A stretch of DNA of 64,000 nt, from contig NGUZ01000002.1 in the NCBI GenBank assembly GCA_002154655.1, forward strand, positions 62,001 through 126,000, written 5' to 3'. Below, piece by piece: positions 38,944-48,466 of this stretch. Under the pieces are notes generated by a model. It had not been told where the DNA came from and did not search any database. It saw only the letters and a list, made by a program, of their open reading frames with translations. The DNA comes from Corynebacterium kefirresidentii (GTDB lineage: Bacteria; Actinomycetota; Actinomycetes; Mycobacteriales; Mycobacteriaceae). Position numbers and translations under genes: made by a program. The stretch's first letter is position 1; each line of letters opens with the position of its first letter.

Positions 38944-40197
38944 ATGAAAATCATCGATGAGCTCAGCCCGCGCAGCGCACACGAACACCGCATTCGCCGC
39001 CGTCCGCTGCCGTTGCAAACGGAGATTACCGCCCGCCGCCGCACCATCGTCATGGTGGCCATGGCCCTGGGCGCGTTTGCCATCGGCACGACGGAGTTTG
39101 TGTCCATGGGCCTGCTGCCGCTCATCGCGGATGATTTTGGCATTTCGGAAGAAAACGCCTCCACGCTCATCACCATCTATGCGATGGGCGTGGTGGTAGG
39201 CGCCCCGCTGATTGCGGCTTTTACCGGCAAGCTCCCGCGCCGCCGCCTGATCTTGCTGCTCATCGGCTTCCTCGTGGTGGGTAACCTCCTCTCGGTCTTG
39301 GCACCGAATTACGCCATCCTCATGGTGGCGCGCTTTATTGCGGGCGTGCCGCACGGTGCTTATTTCTCCGTAGCTAACCTTTCTGCCGCATCCATGGCCC
39401 CTCCCGGCGGTCGCGGCAAGGCCATGGCCTATGTGGGCATGGGCCTGGCCATCGCCACGGTGATTGGTGTACCGGCCGCCCAAGCCCTTGGCTCCGCGCT
39501 AGGCTGGCAGGCGGCCTACCTGGTGGTCGTGGCCTTGGGCATTGTCACCGCCATTGCGTTGTTCTTCCTGATGCCGCACATGACAGAGATGAAGCAGACC
39601 GATATCCGCACGGAGTTCGGCGCGTTCAAAAATAGCCAGGTATGGTTCACCGTCATCATGGGCGTGGTCGGCTTTGGCGGCATGTTCTCCGTCTATACCT
39701 ATATTTCTTGGACCATGACCGAGGTTGCCGGCATGGATCAGAGCCTCATTTGGGTGGTGCTCATGGCCTATGGCATCGGCATGACCATCGGCAATGCCTT
39801 CGGCGGCTGGCTGGCGGACCGCAACCTGGAGTTTGGCATCATCTTTGCCTTGGCCTGCCTGATCGTTATTTTGACGGCCTTTTATTTCCTCTCCGGGCAC
39901 GCCATCCCGGCCACGATTTGCTTTAGCTGCGTGGCATTTATGGGCTCGACTTTGGTGCCTTCTTTGCAGCTGCGGTTGGTGCATGTGGCTGGCGACGCCC
40001 AGACTTTGGCCGCCGCGCTCAACCAGTCCGCGTTGAACATTGCGAATGCAGCGGGTGCGACCATTGGCGGCGCCGTTGTGGGTGCCGGCTGGGGCTACTC
40101 CGCTCCGGCACTGGCGGGTGCCGGCCTGGCGGCTGCGGGTTGCCTGGTGTGGGCTGCGACGATGTGGGATAAAAAGCGCCTTGCTCGCCATTCATAA
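38944..40197 (+). CDS. MFS transporter (DHA1 family, AraJ/YdhP-like)
   Basis: 417-aa major facilitator protein with twelve predicted helices beginning near residue 36. Motifs include FAIGTTEFVSMGLLPLIADD in helix 1, the loop 2-3 motif TGKLPRRRLILLL, and the antiporter-type PHGAYFSVANLSAASM in helix 5. These place it among drug or sugar efflux proteins. The start is MKIIDELSPRSAHEH, 8 nt after TACCCT, so it may be leaderless; an upstream extension is not membrane-like. Substrate unknown. Confidence 0.85.
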   Translation: MKIIDELSPRSAHEHRIRRRPLPLQTEITARRRTIVMVAMALGAFAIGTTEFVSMGLLPLIADDFGISEENASTLITIYAMGVVVGAPLIAAFTGKLPRRRLILLLIGFLVVGNLLSVLAPNYAILMVARFIAGVPHGAYFSVANLSAASMAPPGGRGKAMAYVGMGLAIATVIGVPAAQALGSALGWQAAYLVVVALGIVTAIALFFLMPHMTEMKQTDIRTEFGAFKNSQVWFTVIMGVVGFGGMFSVYTYISWTMTEVAGMDQSLIWVVLMAYGIGMTIGNAFGGWLADRNLEFGIIFALACLIVILTAFYFLSGHAIPATICFSCVAFMGSTLVPSLQLRLVHVAGDAQTLAAALNQSALNIANAAGATIGGAVVGAGWGYSAPALAGAGLAAAGCLVWAATMWDKKRLARHS

Positions 40198-40218
40198 ACG
40201 GACCGATATGCTGGTTGC

Positions 40219-41136
40219 ATGACCCTTACCATCGCGAGCGTTAACGTCAACGGAATCCGCGCTGCGTGTAAGCAGCGCAATGAAAATAATCCCGGCATGA
40301 ATGCCTGGTTAGAGGCGACTTCGGCCGATATCGTGCTCATGCAAGAGGTGCGCGCTACCCCGCAGCAGGCCGAAAAAGCCTTGGCCCCGGCCCTGGAGGC
40401 GGGCTGGCACTTGGCTCTTGCCGACGCCGCCGCAAAGGGCCGCGCCGGCGTGGGCATCTTGTCTCGCACCCCGCTTGCCGACGTCGAAGTGGGCTTCGGC
40501 TCCTTTAGCGACGCCGGCCGCTGGATTGCCGCTACCACCCGCGATATTCGCGTCGCTTCTCTGTACCTGCCTTCCGGTGATACGGGTTCGCCGAAATTGG
40601 ATGAAAAGTACCGCTTCTTGGACGAGTTCCAAGACATTCTGGCGGATAACTCAGCGCGCACGAACCCCGATGGCAGCCCGGCCGAAATGGTGATCGGCGG
40701 CGATTGGAATATCTGCCACCGCGCCCAGGACCTGAAGAATAATAAGACCAATGAAAAGAAGGCCGGCCACCTACCCGAAGAGCGCGCCTTCATGGACCAC
40801 GTCTTTGGGGCGTTCCCGGATGATGAGCCGCAGGAAAAGAAGAACCTGGGGCAGTGGCAGGGCGTTGTCGACTACGCCGGCGGCGAGCCGTGGGCCCCGG
40901 CCGCGGAGCCACAGTGGTTCGACGTGGCCCGCCGCCTCCATCCGGACGAAGACGGGCCCTATACCTGGTGGACCTACCGCGGCCAGGCCTTTAATAACAA
41001 CGCTGGGTGGCGCATCGATTATCAGGCGGCCACCCGCCCGATGCTGGAGCGCGCTCAGCGCACCTGGGTGGAAAAGGCCCCCACCGTAGAGCAGCGCTGG
41101 TCCGACCATTCCCCACTAGTGGTGGAGTACAGCTGA
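40219..41136 (+). CDS. xthA: Exodeoxyribonuclease III (AP endonuclease)
   Basis: 305-aa Mg-dependent nuclease for base-excision repair. The metal and catalytic residues are in ASVNVNGIRAA, VLMQEVRA (Glu), LYLPSG, MVIGGDWNICH (Asp, Asn) and RWSDHSPLVVEY (Asp-His pair). The interior DYQAATRPM carries the family RIDYQ motif. A -10 TATGCT lies 6 nt before the ATG, so the message should be leaderless. It overlaps the next gene at TGATG. Confidence 0.95.
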   Translation: MTLTIASVNVNGIRAACKQRNENNPGMNAWLEATSADIVLMQEVRATPQQAEKALAPALEAGWHLALADAAAKGRAGVGILSRTPLADVEVGFGSFSDAGRWIAATTRDIRVASLYLPSGDTGSPKLDEKYRFLDEFQDILADNSARTNPDGSPAEMVIGGDWNICHRAQDLKNNKTNEKKAGHLPEERAFMDHVFGAFPDDEPQEKKNLGQWQGVVDYAGGEPWAPAAEPQWFDVARRLHPDEDGPYTWWTYRGQAFNNNAGWRIDYQAATRPMLERAQRTWVEKAPTVEQRWSDHSPLVVEYS

Positions 41137-42107
41137 TGACGCCTCTATTTAGCGTCCTTTATGTAGTCGGCATTACGGCCGAGTCCATGACTGCCGCATT
41201 ATCCGCCGGACGCCAAAAGCTCGACCTTTTTGGTGTCACCATGATCGCCTCCATGACGGCGCTAGGCGGCGGCACGGTGCGCGATATGATCCTCGATGAC
41301 CCTCCATTTACCTGGGTAGAACACCCCATTTATCTGGTGATTGTCATCGTGGCAGCAGTGGTGACGGTGGGCATGTCCTTCCTTATGCACTACTTCCGGC
41401 ATCTCTTCCTCATCTTGGATGCCCTAGGGCTCGCGGTCTTTTCGGTGCTGGGCACCCAAATCGCAGTCCACTTGGGCCACGGGTTCATTATCGCCTCGGT
41501 GTCTGCGGTGATTTCCGGCGTCTTTGGCGGCGTGCTGCGTGACCTGCTTTCAGATCGCATTCCGCTGGTCTTTTCCGGCGAATTCTACGCCGCTATTTCG
41601 GTGCTCGCCGCGGCGTTATTTATGGCGCTGTACCACGGTGGTCTAGCCGAAGAACCGGCTGCGATCATCACCGCCTCCGTGTGCTTTATTGCCCGCTTGG
41701 CCGCGATCTACTTCAAGAAGGGCCTGCCCGTCTTCGAATATCGTGATGCCGAACAGCAGATGGACCCGCGCCTGCGGTTGTCCGCGCGCATCGTGCGCGA
41801 TGGCGCCCGCAAAGCCAAGCGCAAGGCAGGCGCGGCCACGCGCTATGCCAGCCCCATCACGCGTCCGTTGACTAGGCCTTTAAGCCGCCCGTTTAAGAAC
41901 AAGACACGAGCTTTTTCTACTGCGGCAGAGGGGGCGGACTACGACGATATTTCCAGCAACCGCATCGCGCGCCGCCCGAAGCAACAATCGATTACCCGGC
42001 CGAGTGGCCGGCACTCGCCAGGGGCGAGGGGAGTAAACGTGGAGCAGCAGTGGAGCTTTAATAAGGGGGACGTCGGCAAGCGCAAGGCGCCTAAACACAA
42101 GCAGTAG
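41136..42107 (+). CDS. UPF0126/TRIC-family cation channel protein
   Basis: 323-aa membrane protein. The first 200 residues have seven hydrophobic segments in two repeats, each with the glycine motif of the family (TALGGGTVRDM and SGVFGGVLRDLL). By family knowledge these are prokaryotic TRIC trimeric cation channels. The C-terminal 115 residues are an unusual basic, low-complexity tail with TRP/SRP repeats (RPLTRPLSRPF). A copy of the CTTGCCGACGTC motif variant lies in its 3' end. Translated together with the upstream nuclease gene (TGATG). Confidence 0.85.
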   Translation: MTPLFSVLYVVGITAESMTAALSAGRQKLDLFGVTMIASMTALGGGTVRDMILDDPPFTWVEHPIYLVIVIVAAVVTVGMSFLMHYFRHLFLILDALGLAVFSVLGTQIAVHLGHGFIIASVSAVISGVFGGVLRDLLSDRIPLVFSGEFYAAISVLAAALFMALYHGGLAEEPAAIITASVCFIARLAAIYFKKGLPVFEYRDAEQQMDPRLRLSARIVRDGARKAKRKAGAATRYASPITRPLTRPLSRPFKNKTRAFSTAAEGADYDDISSNRIARRPKQQSITRPSGRHSPGARGVNVEQQWSFNKGDVGKRKAPKHKQ

Positions 42108-42158
42108 TGCTACTATGGGTAGGTCAAAAAATTCAGTAATCTGCAACGGAGAAAGTTC

Positions 42159-42350
42159 ATGGCTCGCGCAATTATTTCTTTCGTCCTCGGCGCTGTAATC
42201 CTCGGCCTAAGCATCTGGTGGTGGACCGTTGTTGGTCCGTCCTTCGCTTTCCTCGGCCCCATCGTGCTCATGGGCGTGGGCGGCGCGCTGATGGTTTCCG
42301 GTTGGGCCATCCTGATGGACGTGGTCAGCCCCACCTCCCGCAAGATTTAA
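42159..42350 (+). CDS. Small two-helix membrane protein
   Basis: 63-aa protein with two membrane helices separated by a Gly-Pro turn (WWWTVVGPSFAFLGPIVLMG). It is preceded by an AACGGAGAAAG ribosome site and followed by a terminator. It ends VVSPTSRKI. No family is recognised with confidence. Function unknown. Confidence 0.75.
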   Translation: MARAIISFVLGAVILGLSIWWWTVVGPSFAFLGPIVLMGVGGALMVSGWAILMDVVSPTSRKI

Positions 42351-42364
42351 AATCTTTGCGTCGC

Positions 42365-42397
42365 ATTCCCTCTGCCCTCCGGGCGGGGGGAATTTTT
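42365..42397 (+). terminator. Terminator after the 63-aa membrane protein
   Basis: ATTCCCTCTGCCC and GGGCGGGGGGAAT pair over 13 bp (two G-U) around a 3-base loop, followed by TTTTC. Confidence 0.8.
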
Positions 42398-42463
42398 CGA
42401 TCCGGGAGGGACACTGCTGGGGGAAGGGTGTGGACCGCGCGCCGGAGCTAGGGGGTAGGATAA

Positions 42464-43495
<1,032 letters not shown>

Positions 43496-43598
43496 CAAGG
43501 GGGCTGCTTCCCCCGTGCCCCACCCCACAAAGGGACAACAGGGCATTTGCCAGTTACTCTAGGTGGGATAAATACTGTGCGAGCAAGAAGGGAAGCAC

Positions 43599-44678
43599 GT
43601 GCCTACCACCACGCAATCCTCCTCGAAGAAGACGGACCACTACGGCATCGAACGCGCCAATGCCGACGATCCCGGTGCGGTAGACAAGATCCGCGCCAAG
43701 TCCGGCTTTGTTGATCACCTCATGCGCATGAACGAGCGCTACGGTGCCGAAGGCGGCAACCAGTTTGCCGCCGGCATCACCTATTATTCGGTGCTCTCCA
43801 TCTTCCCGCTTGCCATGCTGGTCGTGGCCACCGTCGCCGCCGTCTTGGCTAACCGCGAGGACCTGCTCAATGATCTGCAATCCCATATCACCAGTTCTAT
43901 CGATGGCGATATGGGAGATACGGTCAATGAGATCTTGGATACCGCCATTGACCAACGCGGCGCCATGTTCGGTATCGGTGGTTTGACCACTCTGTGGTCC
44001 GGCCTAGGCTGGATGAACAACCTGCGCATCGGTATCTCGGCCATGTGGGGCATCGATGCCAACGAGGGCGGTTCCTTCTTGAAGAAGAAGTTGTCTGACC
44101 TGGTGGGCCTCATTGGCCTTATCGTGGCATTCCTCATCGCCTTTGGCGTCACCGCCGCCGGGTCCTCCGGCCTTACCCAGAAAATCTTTGAGCGCGTAGG
44201 AATCGAGTCCTTCCCGGGCATGGACTCGGTTATTTTCTTTGTCGGCTTGGCAGTGGGCCTTCTGGCCAACCTCATCGTCATGTGGTGGCTGATTATGATC
44301 CTGCCGCGCACCAAGGTGCCGAAGAAGTCCGGCCTTATCGGCGCGGCCATTGGTGCCGTGGCTTTTGAGCTGCTCAAGCAACTGTCTACGGTCATCATGT
44401 CTTCTGCTACCGGTAGCCCGGCCGGCGCGGTCTTCGGTCCGGTCATCGTGCTCATGGTGGTCATGTACCTGATTTGGCGCGTGGTGCTGTATATCTCCGC
44501 GTGGACCGCCACCACCGCCGAGTCCCTGAAGTTTGCTCACCCGCCCGTCCCAGAGCCAGCAGTTATTCGCGTGCGCAATGAGGTCAAGGAGGGCGCACCG
44601 GCAGGTGCGACCTTTGGCATTGGTGCTGCTTTGGGTGCTGCAGCCGTGGGTGCGTTTAGCTTGCTGCGCCGCAAGTAA
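43599..44678 (+). CDS. YihY/UPF0761 family inner-membrane protein
   Basis: 359-aa protein of the YihY (formerly BrkB-like) family. Conserved segments are GGNQFAAGITYYSVLSIFPL, LGWMNNLRIGISAMWG and a six-helix membrane core. The GTG start has AGAAGGGAAG upstream. It lies downstream of trpS, a neighbourhood shared with mycobacteria and corynebacteria as recalled. It has been proposed as an envelope lipid transporter in other bacteria, but its role is uncertain. Confidence 0.88.
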   Translation: MPTTTQSSSKKTDHYGIERANADDPGAVDKIRAKSGFVDHLMRMNERYGAEGGNQFAAGITYYSVLSIFPLAMLVVATVAAVLANREDLLNDLQSHITSSIDGDMGDTVNEILDTAIDQRGAMFGIGGLTTLWSGLGWMNNLRIGISAMWGIDANEGGSFLKKKLSDLVGLIGLIVAFLIAFGVTAAGSSGLTQKIFERVGIESFPGMDSVIFFVGLAVGLLANLIVMWWLIMILPRTKVPKKSGLIGAAIGAVAFELLKQLSTVIMSSATGSPAGAVFGPVIVLMVVMYLIWRVVLYISAWTATTAESLKFAHPPVPEPAVIRVRNEVKEGAPAGATFGIGAALGAAAVGAFSLLRRK

Positions 44679-44733
44679 ATCTCCTCCTAAGGGGTGAGGA
44701 CGCCGCTGCTATTCGGCTTTAAGATAGAACATT

Positions 44734-45669
44734 ATGAACGCCAATGACATCGCACCGAATCTTTATGAAGAATGGGGACTAGACCGCCGCGATGGCGAGC
44801 GGGAACTCTTAGTTTTACTGGAGTCCAAGGATTTGTCTCTAGGGCAGCAAGGTCAGGACATCGAGGACCCGCGGCGTGCGCAGCTGCGCATCGCTGCCAG
44901 CGTCTTAGGCTCTGCTGCGAAACGCGCTGAATACGATAAGGCGTGTGAGGCGGGTCTGCGCCCCACGTGGGGTGACCTGGGGCAGCTGGGCACGGTAGGC
45001 CAGTGGAGCCCGCAGCCGCAGCAACAGCAGCAGCCGCAGCAGGCCCAGTCCTTCCAACCCGGTCAGCCGGCAGGAACGGGGCAGCATGCGCACCAAGAAC
45101 CACGATTTGCGCAGACCGCGAGCCCTTATGGGTCGCCGTATTCGCGCAACCCCTTTGCCCCGCAGCACAATCCTTTCCCTCCGGCGGCGACCGCGTCCGT
45201 GCCTGCACCGCTGATTCAATCCCCAGCGCCTGAAATCAGTCAGCGCGCCGGTCAAGATGCGCGCATCGGAATGGCCATTTTGGACCTATTCTTTTTCTCA
45301 CTCATCAGCGGTAGCTTCGGCGGCGCGCTGCTTTCTGGTGGTGTGGATGAACTCTCGACGTTTATCGGTGGTGTCATCATCTTGCTGCTCTACGTTTTGG
45401 GCACCGAGTGTTGGCTCGGCGCCAGCCCGGCCAAGCTGCTGATGGGCTACACAGTGCGCGATGTCGATACCAAAGAGCGGCTTAGCCTCACCCAGTCCGC
45501 AAAGCGTCAGTGGTGGCGCCTAGTCAATATTGTGCCGGGACCTGGTACCTTCGCCAGCTGGGTGGGTGCCGGCGTGCACACCTTCACCATTACGGAGAAA
45601 AATAACCGCCGCGGCTCCCACGATGAGTGGGCTAACGCCGAAGTAGTGAAAAAGCACCCACGCAAATAG
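44734..45669 (+). CDS. RDD-family membrane protein with J-domain-like N-terminus
   Basis: 311-aa protein. Residues 1-75 resemble a J-domain helical hairpin (LYEEWGLDRR and DPRRAQLRIAASVLGSAAKR, then AEYDKA) but have no HPD tripeptide. A Gln/Pro-rich linker follows (about 85-165). The RDD domain (about 175-300) has AGQDARIGMAILDLFFFSL, ASPAKLLMGYTVRD and the third helix with a conserved Gly/Phe turn. A TAAGAT box lies 8 nt before the ATG. Its end overlaps the end of the opposite dacC gene by 38 bp. Function unknown; a co-chaperone link is speculative. Confidence 0.8.
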   Translation: MNANDIAPNLYEEWGLDRRDGERELLVLLESKDLSLGQQGQDIEDPRRAQLRIAASVLGSAAKRAEYDKACEAGLRPTWGDLGQLGTVGQWSPQPQQQQQPQQAQSFQPGQPAGTGQHAHQEPRFAQTASPYGSPYSRNPFAPQHNPFPPAATASVPAPLIQSPAPEISQRAGQDARIGMAILDLFFFSLISGSFGGALLSGGVDELSTFIGGVIILLLYVLGTECWLGASPAKLLMGYTVRDVDTKERLSLTQSAKRQWWRLVNIVPGPGTFASWVGAGVHTFTITEKNNRRGSHDEWANAEVVKKHPRK

Positions 45670-46837
45670 CCAGCAAAGCTACAGCGCCAGCGATGACCCA
45701 GCCGAGCCATCCCTGCATCCCAGCTAAAGAGGAGCTCGCAGATTGTGCCTGGGAATCGGGGGACGGTGTGGGTGCGGGGGAAGTGGGGGAGTCGGCGTCG
45801 GAATGGGCGTCGGAAAGCAGCTGGCCTACGCCATCACCGGGATGCACCTTATAGGCCTCGTGCAGTAGCTTCTGGGCCTGCTCCCACGCGCGCGGGCCAT
45901 GCTCCACGGTGGTATCGAGCAGCACCGCTTGCAGACGCCGGCCATGGCGGTCAAGCGCGCCGACGAAGGTATGGTGCGCGTCATCGGTAAAGCCCGTCTT
46001 GCCACCAATGCCATCCGGATCGTTGAGGAAGAGCCCGTTATCGTTTCCTAATTGGTAACCGTCAAGGTCACCCCAGCCGGGGAACTCCACGGATTCCGTA
46101 TCCACAATCCGAGCGAAGGTCGGGTTATGGAAGGCCGCGCGGTAAATGCGGGAAATATCCTCGGCCGAGGTAGACATGCCGGGAGCATCGAGCCCGGAGT
46201 AGCTGGCCGCGTAGGTGGAATTCGTGCCAATCTCGGCCGCTTTCTCATTGACCTTGCGCAAAGCGACTTCGTCACCGCCCAATTCCTGTGCCAGCGCGTG
46301 CGCGGCATCGTTGCCAGATGCCATGAGCAGGCCCTGCAAAAGCTGTTCCACCGTGTACTTGCCGCCGGGACCGATGCCCACCGCCGAACCATCGATCTGC
46401 GCAGAGTCTTCGCCTACCTCGACCTTCTGGTGCAGGTCCAGTTCGTCGATGACTACGAGCGCCAACAGCGCCTTGATGATGGAGGCCGGCCGGTACCGGC
46501 CGTTAGGGTCCTTCATCGCGATGATCTCGCCAGAATCGATATCGGAGACCATCCACGCCGCGGCCACCACATCTTTATCCACCTTGAAGCCTTCGGGCAG
46601 GGTAGTTCCGCATGCCTCATCGCTATCCACCGGTGGCAGCGGGGTGGGTGAGGCTTGCCCAGGAGCGAGGCGCTCCGAGGTGGTGGTGGCCTTTTCCGGG
46701 CGCTCGGCGTGCGGGCACTTATCGGTATTCGGGGCGGCGGTGCGCGTGGTGGTCGGAGTTTCCGGCGCTTCCGCCAGCGCGAGCGGTGGGCCGCTCAGCA
46801 AGACGGCGGTGAGCGAACTAGCGAGAATTCTTTTCAT
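45632..46837 (-). CDS. dacC: D-alanyl-D-alanine carboxypeptidase (PBP5/DacC type)
   Basis: 401-aa secreted peptidoglycan carboxypeptidase. It has a signal peptide (about residues 1-22, ending LALA), a Thr/Pro-rich spacer, and a penicillin-binding S11 domain. The catalytic motifs are the SxxK in RPASIIKALLAL, the SxN in LMASGNDAAHAL and the KTG in GIGGKTGFTDD. The C-terminus has a Pro/Ser-rich linker and a membrane anchor (LGWVIAGAVALLAICVGAF) with terminal RR. It trims D-Ala from pentapeptide stems. It diverges from the adenosine-deaminase-like gene with compact promoters. Confidence 0.93.
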   Translation of the reverse strand: MKRILASSLTAVLLSGPPLALAEAPETPTTTRTAAPNTDKCPHAERPEKATTTSERLAPGQASPTPLPPVDSDEACGTTLPEGFKVDKDVVAAAWMVSDIDSGEIIAMKDPNGRYRPASIIKALLALVVIDELDLHQKVEVGEDSAQIDGSAVGIGPGGKYTVEQLLQGLLMASGNDAAHALAQELGGDEVALRKVNEKAAEIGTNSTYAASYSGLDAPGMSTSAEDISRIYRAAFHNPTFARIVDTESVEFPGWGDLDGYQLGNDNGLFLNDPDGIGGKTGFTDDAHHTFVGALDRHGRRLQAVLLDTTVEHGPRAWEQAQKLLHEAYKVHPGDGVGQLLSDAHSDADSPTSPAPTPSPDSQAQSASSSLAGMQGWLGWVIAGAVALLAICVGAFSLLRR

Positions 46838-46876
46838 GACATGACACATCTTAGGCCCGTGCCTACGATGGGACGC

Positions 46877-47767
46877 ATGCATGACGCGCCTTTAATTAGC
46901 CCAGAAAATAAGGATTCCGCCGCCGACGTGGTGGCCAAGCTTCCTAAGGTCTCCCTCTTTGAGACCATTGCCTCCACGGCCGCTACGCCGGAGGAGCTTA
47001 CCGCGACCATCCGTGAGCGCTACGAGGCCATGGCCGCTGATGGCGTGGTTTACGCGGAACTACACCTGGATCCAGTAGCGATTGGGTTAGACGCTGCCAC
47101 GGTCGTCGAAGCCGCCGGTGCAGCCCGCATTCCCTCCCTCGACTCCCGCCTCGTCCTCGCTGGCACGGCCCCTGAGGTAGCAGTGCCTGACGACGCCCCC
47201 GTGGTGGGCTACAACCTGCCGCAGGACCAGGCGAGCGCGGCCGCAGAATTCCGCGCGGCTTACCTGCCCACCCAGATCCAGGTGGGAGACGACTTCGCAG
47301 AAGTAGAACGTGCCGCTCAGGCGGGCGTGAACCGACTCATTCATCCGGTGAATATGATCGATGACTTCACTGCGAATATCGAAGGCATCGTGCCCGGCAA
47401 AGCCTCTGGATATATCCGCGACCGTCATATCCCGCTCGTCTTTACTCCCCTTGAGGAAGCCGAGGACCTCAATGACCACCCGCTGCCGCTGCTGCAGCAG
47501 CTGGGCTTTACCTGCGCCATTTCTTCGGGTGAGACCACGCTGAGCAAACAATTCCTCGCGCTGAGCGAGACCTTTGGCTATGGGCTGGAGGAATTTTTCG
47601 ACCTCACCGTCAAGGCGGTAGAAAATTCCTTCGCTGACCAGGAATTACGGCAGCATCTGCTAGAAACGGTTATCCTGCCAGCATACGAGGAATTATCTGA
47701 TCCGGAGCTTGCCGGCCCGGATACGGAGGAATCCCTCGCTGATGCGGCAGACGCCGCAGAAGAATAA
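46877..47767 (+). CDS. Adenosine deaminase-like protein, catalytically degenerate
   Basis: 296-aa protein related to adenosine deaminases. Recognisable family segments are LPKVSLFETIASTA, DGVVYAELHLDPVA, NRLIHPVNMIDDF and KAVENSFADQEL. The metal ligands are gone: true deaminases have LPKxELHxHLDG where this has LPKVSLFETI, RIGHG where this has NRLIHPV, and NTDDP where this has SSGET. So deaminase activity is not expected and a binding or regulatory role is more likely. The ATG 6 nt after TACGAT is chosen, giving a leaderless mRNA. It sits between dacC and a DJ-1-type protein. Confidence 0.8.
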   Translation: MHDAPLISPENKDSAADVVAKLPKVSLFETIASTAATPEELTATIRERYEAMAADGVVYAELHLDPVAIGLDAATVVEAAGAARIPSLDSRLVLAGTAPEVAVPDDAPVVGYNLPQDQASAAAEFRAAYLPTQIQVGDDFAEVERAAQAGVNRLIHPVNMIDDFTANIEGIVPGKASGYIRDRHIPLVFTPLEEAEDLNDHPLPLLQQLGFTCAISSGETTLSKQFLALSETFGYGLEEFFDLTVKAVENSFADQELRQHLLETVILPAYEELSDPELAGPDTEESLADAADAAEE

Positions 47768-47788
47768 AAACGATTAGAGGAGATTTAG

Positions 47789-48466
47789 ATGACTTCCGTA
47801 CTTTTTGTTGTTACCGCCGCAGAGGAATGGACGCTGGCCGATGGCACTAAGCGCCCCACCGGCTACTGGGCCGAGGAGCTTATTGCCCCGCACCGCGTCT
47901 TCCAGGGCGCGGGCTGGGATATCCACTTCGCTACTCCGGGCGCGAAGGCTCCTGTAGTAGACGAGTACAGCCTGGAGGTTCTGCCAGACAATGTGCGCGA
48001 AGCACAGGAAAACTACCTCGCAGAACTGGGCGTAGCACTGGAAAACCCGATGAACCTGGCTGAGGTCAAGGAGGAAGATTATGACCTCATCTTCTACCCA
48101 GGTGGCCACGGCCCAATGGAGGATCTGGCCTATGACCAGGATTCCGCTAAGCTCCTGCGGGCGCGCATGGACTCTGGCCGCGCCCTCGGCTTGGTCTGCC
48201 ATGCCCCGGCTGCGCTCTTGGCAGTAGATAACGAGAATTGGCCGTTCAAGGGTTACAAGATGACCGCCTTTAGCAATGCCGAAGAAGGCGAGGAGATGGT
48301 GACCGCAGCTAAGTGGGCGCTGGAGACCCGCCTGCGCGAGCTCGGCGCTGACTACCAGGAAACCGATCCCATGTCCCCGAACGTCATCGTGGACCGCAAC
48401 CTCTACACCGGTCAGAACCCGGCATCTTCCGAGCCGCTGGCGCAGCGCATCCTGCGCGACTTCTAA
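47789..48466 (+). CDS. DJ-1/PfpI family protein (class I glutaminase-like fold)
   Basis: 225-aa protein of the DJ-1/Hsp31 group. The nucleophile elbow LGLVCHAPAALLAV supplies the Cys-His. A Glu in EEDYDLIFYPGGHGPMEDLA lies at the position that tunes the Cys. TGYWAEELIAPHRVF resembles the N-terminal signature of glyoxalase III-type members. It may detoxify methylglyoxal or act as a chaperone. A TTAGAGGAGAT ribosome site precedes the ATG. The next gene starts immediately after the stop (TAAATG). Confidence 0.9.
   Translation: MTSVLFVVTAAEEWTLADGTKRPTGYWAEELIAPHRVFQGAGWDIHFATPGAKAPVVDEYSLEVLPDNVREAQENYLAELGVALENPMNLAEVKEEDYDLIFYPGGHGPMEDLAYDQDSAKLLRARMDSGRALGLVCHAPAALLAVDNENWPFKGYKMTAFSNAEEGEEMVTAAKWALETRLRELGADYQETDPMSPNVIVDRNLYTGQNPASSEPLAQRILRDF

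Noticed and set aside
43499..43514. GGGGG/CCCCC hairpin after trpS
   Set aside because: Only five base pairs and no T-tract; not sufficient to call a terminator.
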